This document shows positions 21,611 to 25,380 of a stretch of DNA of 25,380 nt, piece by piece. A program made the position numbers and the translations under genes. The DNA comes from Methylobacteriaceae bacterium (GTDB taxonomy: Bacteria; Pseudomonadota; Alphaproteobacteria; Rhizobiales; Beijerinckiaceae): assembly GCA_031272615.1 (NCBI GenBank), contig JAISTL010000239.1, positions 1 to 25,380 of the forward strand. Reading direction: 5' to 3'. The first letter of the stretch is position 1. The number at the start of each line of letters is the position of its first letter. Under the pieces are notes generated by a model, which did not search any database, was not told the origin of the DNA, and saw only the letters and a list, made by a program, of their open reading frames with translations.

Positions 21611-21648
21611 AAAGAGGCCTATCTTCAGGTTTGAAGATAAGCCTCTTT
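21611..21648 (+). other. 17-bp intercistronic hairpin between the second dctP and dctQ
   Basis: AAAGAGGCCTATCTTCA (21611-21627) pairs with TGAAGATAAGCCTCTTT (21632-21648) with a single C-A mismatch and a 4-nt loop, 38 bp after the dctP stop. Only three T residues end the stem, so partial termination or 3'-end protection of the dctP message is likely. The rest of the 202-bp gap shows no clear promoter. Confidence 0.7.
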
Positions 21649-21774
21649 GGTATCAGGCTCAACCTTCATACCTTGTTTTTCACCGCTCCACCGGGGCGAT
21701 TCACCGCTCTCCGCTTCGAGCCGCCATCGCCGGGAGTCCATTGTTGTTGAAAAGTCATTTAAGAGGACGTTGAT

Positions 21775-22332
21775 ATGGCTTCTGAGAATCCCCAACCGGT
21801 CCCGCCGGGAGACGTCGCGAAAAAGACCCTGGGAGAAACGCTGTTCGAGTTTTTTTGCGCGGCCGTGTTTTTAGGCATGATCGGCCTCGTGTGTTATAAT
21901 GCCGTCTTGCGTTACGTGTTCCGGTCGAGCTTTCCTCCCGCCGAGGAATGGGCGCGCTTCCTGTTCGTCTACGTCACCTTTTTCGGCGCCATTGAAGCGT
22001 TCTATCGCGGCAAGCACATCGCCGTCGACATGTTCGTCAACCTGATCTCCGGAGTGCCCCGGAAACTCATCGATATCATCGCCCACCTTCTCGGGCTCAT
22101 CGCGTTGGCCTTCCTGATTTACGGCGGGTATGAGCTTGTGGCCATCAACCTCAACACCTACACCGTCGCCACGGGCATCAATTATTCCATCTTCTACATC
22201 GTTCTGCCCATCATGGCCGCCGCCGCGTTCATCATCCGCGGCCTGGAATTTCTCAAGCTTCTGCGCAAACCCGCGTCTCAGTTCGTCCGCCCCGAAGGGA
22301 TGCCGGACCTTGAAGACCTGCTGGAGGGCTAG
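21775..22332 (+). CDS. TRAP transporter small permease (DctQ family), second system
   Basis: A 185-residue membrane protein with four hydrophobic segments (about 23-45, 60-75, 100-122, 135-158). The signature between helices 1 and 2 is VLRYVFRSSFPPAEEWARFL followed by VYVTFFGA, and KHIAVDMFV follows as in other DctQ proteins. ATG 21775 has AGAGGA at about 8 bp. The C-terminal tail is polar and acidic (PDLEDLLEG) and its codons contain GGAGG, which serves as the ribosome-binding site of the next gene. It forms the membrane unit with the DctM protein encoded 3 bp downstream. Confidence 0.92.
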   Translation: MASENPQPVPPGDVAKKTLGETLFEFFCAAVFLGMIGLVCYNAVLRYVFRSSFPPAEEWARFLFVYVTFFGAIEAFYRGKHIAVDMFVNLISGVPRKLIDIIAHLLGLIALAFLIYGGYELVAINLNTYTVATGINYSIFYIVLPIMAAAAFIIRGLEFLKLLRKPASQFVRPEGMPDLEDLLEG

Positions 22333-22335
22333 ACC

Positions 22336-23643
22336 ATGGTAGAACTCGCATATTTCTTCGGAAGCCTGTTCCTGTTCCTGTTCCTCGGCGTTCCCATCGC
22401 CCTGGTGCTGATTCTCTGCGCCATCGTGCTGATGCTGGTGGACGCCCAATGGTCCTTCAAGTTCCTGGATTTCATGACCATCCCCAACGCCATGATGGAC
22501 GGCGCCAACAACTATTCGCTGATGGCCATTCCCTTCTTCGTGTTCGCCGGTGAAATCATGGCAGCGGGCGGCCTCTCCCAACGTGTCGTCGCCATCGCCC
22601 AGTTGATCATGGGCCGCATCAAGGGCGGCCTCGGTTACGCCGCCATTCTGGCCAGCATCATCTTCGCCGGTTTGATGGGCAGTTCCGTCGGCGAGGCGGC
22701 GGCGCTCGGCGGCCTGCTGCTGCCGATGATGAAGCAGGTGGGCTACAAGCCCGGCCGTGCCGGCGGCATCATCGCCTCCGGCGCCATCCTTGGCCCCATC
22801 ATTCCGCCCTCCACCAATTTCATCATCCTCGCCTCGGCGGTGAGCGGGCTGTCGGTGGTCAAGCTGTTCATGATCGGTCTGGTGCCCGGCATCATGCTGG
22901 GCGCGGCGCTGATGGTGGTGTGGTTCTTCATCGTGCGCGTTGACGGCTACACCGAAACCATCAAGTTCACCCGCGCGGAAACCATCAGAATCCTCATCGA
23001 TTCGCTTCCGGCCTTCATGATGCCGGTGCTGCTCCTCGGCGGTATCCGCTTCGGGGTGTTCACCCCGACGGAAGGCGGCGCCTTTGCCGCCGTGTTCGCC
23101 ATCCTGATTTGCACCCTGTGGTATCGGGAGCTCTCCTTCCGCGCCCTGCTGCGGGTGTCCGCCGCTGCGGCCCGCACCACCGCCGTGGTCATGCTCATCG
23201 TCGCCGGCGCGTCCGCCGTCGGCTATTACATCACCTTGGCGCAGATCCCCAACCACGTCACCGAACTGTTCGGCGCGTTCATCGACAGCCCGAAGATCCT
23301 GTTGACCATCATCATGCTCTTCCTGTTGGTCGCCGGTATGGTGATGGACCTCACCCCCAACGTCCTGATCTTCGCTCCGGTGTTCTACCCGTTGATTGTC
23401 CAGGCCGGGATCGACCCGTACCACTTCGGACTCATCTTCATCCTCAACCTCGGCATCGGCGTCATCACCCCGCCGGTTGGGACGGTGCTGTATGTCGTGT
23501 GCGGCATCGGCAACATCCAGTTTGTCGACCTTGTCAAAAAGATGTTCCCGTTTGTGATTGTGGAAGTCTTTATGATGTTCGTGCTGGTGTATTTCCCCGA
23601 AGTGTCGCTGGTTCCCATGCGATGGCTGATGGGGCAGGGCTGA
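22336..23643 (+). CDS. TRAP transporter large permease (DctM family), second system
   Basis: A 435-residue polytopic symporter subunit with about 12 membrane segments. FLFLGVPIALVLILC, YSLMAIPFFVFAGEIMAAGG, MGSSVGEAAALGGLLLPMM, ASGAILGPIIPPSTNFIIL and GIGVITPPVGTVLYVVCGI are the expected DctM blocks, including both re-entrant core loops. The start lies 3 bp after the dctQ stop with GGAGGG inside the end of dctQ, so translation is probably coupled. It works with the preceding DctQ and DctP as a sodium-dependent importer of an acidic substrate. Confidence 0.94.
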   Translation: MVELAYFFGSLFLFLFLGVPIALVLILCAIVLMLVDAQWSFKFLDFMTIPNAMMDGANNYSLMAIPFFVFAGEIMAAGGLSQRVVAIAQLIMGRIKGGLGYAAILASIIFAGLMGSSVGEAAALGGLLLPMMKQVGYKPGRAGGIIASGAILGPIIPPSTNFIILASAVSGLSVVKLFMIGLVPGIMLGAALMVVWFFIVRVDGYTETIKFTRAETIRILIDSLPAFMMPVLLLGGIRFGVFTPTEGGAFAAVFAILICTLWYRELSFRALLRVSAAAARTTAVVMLIVAGASAVGYYITLAQIPNHVTELFGAFIDSPKILLTIIMLFLLVAGMVMDLTPNVLIFAPVFYPLIVQAGIDPYHFGLIFILNLGIGVITPPVGTVLYVVCGIGNIQFVDLVKKMFPFVIVEVFMMFVLVYFPEVSLVPMRWLMGQG

Positions 23644-23674
23644 TGATGCCCCGCCGCACCCTTTGAGAAACCCT

Positions 23675-23700
23675 CTCCCGTTCCGGTGCCGGAACGGGAG
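23675..23700 (+). terminator. GC-rich hairpin after the second dctM
   Basis: CTCCCGTTCCGG (23675-23686) and CCGGAACGGGAG (23689-23700) are perfect complements; in practice about 11 bp pair around a 4-nt loop. It follows the dctM stop by 31 bp and lacks a T-tract. It sequesters the only GGAGGG before the HAD gene, so it might also affect initiation there. Confidence 0.55.
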
Positions 23701-23716
23701 GGCACACTGAAAAATC

Positions 23717-24502
23717 ATGAGCATAGAAAACAAAACATGCTTCGTGCTGGATCTCGACGGCACGGTTTACCTGGGAAACAACCCGATTCCCGGCGCCGTC
23801 GCGTTTATCCGCAACCACTGGGCCAGTATCGACTTTTACTTTTTGAGCAACAACACCTCCAAGGGGCTGGAAACCTATATCACCAAGCTCAACAGAATGG
23901 GCATCGCGGCAACCCCCGAGCGGTTCCTTTCGCCCACCGAGCCGCTGGTGCACTATCTGCGCGCCGGGGGCCTCACCCGCGCCTATCTCGTCGGCAACGC
24001 CGATTATACCCGCACGCTGCAAAACGCGATGCCGGAACTGCAGCTCACCGAAACCGGCGCCGAGCTGGTGATCATCGCCTACGATACCGAGCTCACCTAT
24101 CACAAGCTGGTTGTGTCGGCGCACCTGCTGCAAAAGCCGGAGGTCGGGTTTGTCGCCACCCACCCGGACCTCGTCTGCCCGGACCCGGCCGGGCCGCTTC
24201 CCGATGTCGGTTCCTTCCTGGCGCTCTATGAAAAGGCCGTCAACCGCCGCCCCACCCACATTTTCGGCAAGCCGGACCCGAAGGTGCTGGCGCCGCTTCT
24301 CGCCAGATACAAGCGGGAGAACATGGTCATGGTCGGCGACCGTCTCAGCACCGACAAGAAACTCGCCGAAAACGCCGGGATTGACTTTGTGCTGGTGCTC
24401 TCCGGCGAGGCCACCCTGGAGGACCTCGCCGGGGAAACCGTCAAACCGTGGAAAGTCCTCAACCATCTTGGAGAAATCGTCGACTCCCAACCCTCCGCGT
24501 GA
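23717..24502 (+). CDS. HAD-superfamily phosphatase, NagD-like (class IIA)
   Basis: A 261-residue phosphohydrolase. Motif I is LDLDGTVYLG (nucleophile D12, acid/base D14), motif II is FLSNNTSKG, motif III lies in HIFGKPDPKVL, and motif IV is MVMVGDRLSTDKKLAENAG. The class IIA cap lies between about 70 and 200 (LVGNADYTRTLQ, ATHPDLVCPDP). Members dephosphorylate small sugar phosphates or nucleotides. The ATG at 23717 has no good Shine-Dalgarno nearby; GGAGGG is 16 bp away within a hairpin. The gene follows the second TRAP operon by 73 bp and may be part of the same pathway, acting on a phosphorylated sugar intermediate, but this is context only. Confidence 0.9.
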   Translation: MSIENKTCFVLDLDGTVYLGNNPIPGAVAFIRNHWASIDFYFLSNNTSKGLETYITKLNRMGIAATPERFLSPTEPLVHYLRAGGLTRAYLVGNADYTRTLQNAMPELQLTETGAELVIIAYDTELTYHKLVVSAHLLQKPEVGFVATHPDLVCPDPAGPLPDVGSFLALYEKAVNRRPTHIFGKPDPKVLAPLLARYKRENMVMVGDRLSTDKKLAENAGIDFVLVLSGEATLEDLAGETVKPWKVLNHLGEIVDSQPSA

Positions 24503-24556
24503 CCCGTTTTCCGGAGGCGGGAAACGAACCTGTAGAACCAACCCGAAAAGGACCGC

Positions 24557-25380
24557 ATGTCTTCAACCGCCGTCATCATTCATCTGCTGGGAGCCGCCGC
24601 GCTGCTCGTTCTCGGGCTTGCCATCCTGCGCAAGGGCATGGATCAGGCCTTCGGCTCACGTATGCGCATTTTTCTCGGCGTCGGCACCAGCAATCGCGGC
24701 AAGGCGTTCGGCGTCGGGTTTCTCACTACCCTGGTGTTGCAGTCTTCCACCGCCACCGCCATCATGACCAGCTCTTTCGTCGAGCAGGGCCTGATTTTGC
24801 TGCCCATGTCGCTTGCGGTGATGCTCGGCGCCGATATGGGCACCAGCATTGTCTCCCAGCTGGTTTCCCTGAAAATCACCATCCTGTCGCCCACCTTCAT
24901 TCTGCTCGGCGTTGCCCTGCCCAAGTTCCTGAAAAACCGCCGCGGCGAGGGGTTGGGGCGCAGTTTTGTCGGCCTCGGCCTGATGTTGCTGGCCCTGAAG
25001 CTCATGGGTGAAGCCACTGACCCGATTCGCGAATCCACCATCATCCAGACCCTGTTCGGCATGCTGGGCGATGTTCCCTTCGCCGCCGTGGTCGCCTCCG
25101 GCCTGATGGCCGCCGCCACCGCCTCCAGCCTGGCGGTGGTGCTGTTCGTGCTCTCCCTCTACCAGGCCGGCGCCATTGATCCGCTGCTGGCGATTTATTT
25201 TGTCGCCGGCGCCAATCTCGGCGGGGCTCTGCCGCCGTTTTTCGTCGTCGGCCATAACCACGCCGCCCGACAGGTCATCGCCGGCAACCTGACCATGCGC
25301 CTCATCGGCACACTGCTGGTGACCTGGATCGTTCCGCTGTTCCCGGATGAGATCCGGTCGTTCGCTTCGGCCTGGGGCTT
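24557..25380 (+). CDS. Na+/phosphate cotransporter-family protein, partial (C-terminus off the right edge)
   Basis: An open frame of 274 codons with no stop before the edge. It begins MSSTAVIIHLLGAAALLVLG and has the inverted-repeat signature of the NptA/YjbB (PF02690) family: VLQSSTATAIMTSSFVEQG with LGADMGTSI in the first half. The second half has AAATASSLAVVL with AGANLGGAL at the matching place, so the second QSS signature is changed to ATASS. Hydrophobic segments are spaced as in the family. AAAAGGA lies about 5 bp before ATG 24557. Family members move sodium and phosphate, and several bacterial ones lower cytoplasmic phosphate. A PhoU-like C-terminal domain may follow outside the window. 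A small 8-bp stem (24505-24526) precedes it. Confidence 0.88.
   Translation, partial: MSSTAVIIHLLGAAALLVLGLAILRKGMDQAFGSRMRIFLGVGTSNRGKAFGVGFLTTLVLQSSTATAIMTSSFVEQGLILLPMSLAVMLGADMGTSIVSQLVSLKITILSPTFILLGVALPKFLKNRRGEGLGRSFVGLGLMLLALKLMGEATDPIRESTIIQTLFGMLGDVPFAAVVASGLMAAATASSLAVVLFVLSLYQAGAIDPLLAIYFVAGANLGGALPPFFVVGHNHAARQVIAGNLTMRLIGTLLVTWIVPLFPDEIRSFASAWG

Noticed and set aside
21871..23763. A 630-residue open frame antisense to the second dctQ-dctM genes
   Set aside because: Very rich in His, Asp, Glu and Gln, which is the reverse complement of hydrophobic membrane codons. Both membrane genes on the plus strand are clear.

Overview
The window is GC-rich, densely coded chromosomal DNA that reads as an alphaproteobacterium, possibly Hyphomicrobiales-like. 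The evidence for this is inferential: a citrate synthase-family protein with an N-terminal helix-turn-helix, two complete TRAP transporters, abundant sigma70-type TTGACA promoters, and a Fic protein with BID-like domains, an architecture known mainly from Bartonella and other rhizobial relatives. I see no tRNA, rRNA, CRISPR array, insertion sequence or phage gene. Two genes run off the ends: the citrate synthase-like gene on the left (minus strand) and a Na/Pi-cotransporter-family gene on the right (plus strand).

Left third (1-6.9 kb), housekeeping and salvage: partial HTH-citrate synthase (-); YbaK-type aminoacyl-tRNA deacylase (+); uracil phosphoribosyltransferase (-); a lone PotF-like polyamine-binding protein (-); guanine deaminase and a TerC-family membrane protein (-, closely spaced); and a SAM-dependent methyltransferase with a coiled-coil tail (+).

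Centre (6.9-14.05 kb), a hexuronate catabolic locus: a GntR/FCD repressor (-) diverges from a UxuB-type D-mannonate oxidoreductase (+), followed by a TRAP transporter (DctP-DctQ-DctM) and UxuA mannonate dehydratase (+). Two nearly identical promoter/operator blocks, one in the gntR-uxuB gap and one in front of dctP, make a self-contained regulon: the transporter imports a hexuronate, UxuB reduces fructuronate to mannonate, and UxuA dehydrates it to 2-keto-3-deoxygluconate. The uronate isomerase and the KDG kinase/aldolase are not in the window.

14.1-16.4 kb (minus strand), a two-gene unit: a small unrecognised protein with a strong ribosome-binding site sits 18 bp upstream of a 643-residue protein. 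The large protein has a Fic fold whose catalytic motif is altered (Tyr in place of His), followed by two BID-like domains that resemble each other. An 11-bp direct repeat overlaps and follows its probable promoter. This is the most unusual part of the window.

16.6-24.5 kb (plus strand), a second catabolic locus: an IclR regulator, a DapA-superfamily lyase/aldolase that lacks the DHDPS substrate-carboxylate arginine, a 551-residue fucose/arabinose-isomerase-superfamily protein, a second TRAP transporter (DctP-DctQ-DctM), and a NagD-like HAD phosphatase. A matching 13-bp palindrome lies in front of iclR and in front of the lyase gene. The substrate is unknown; the gene set suggests import of an acidic sugar or sugar acid, isomerisation, then retro-aldol cleavage to pyruvate. 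In both TRAP loci a hairpin separates the binding-protein gene from the permease genes.
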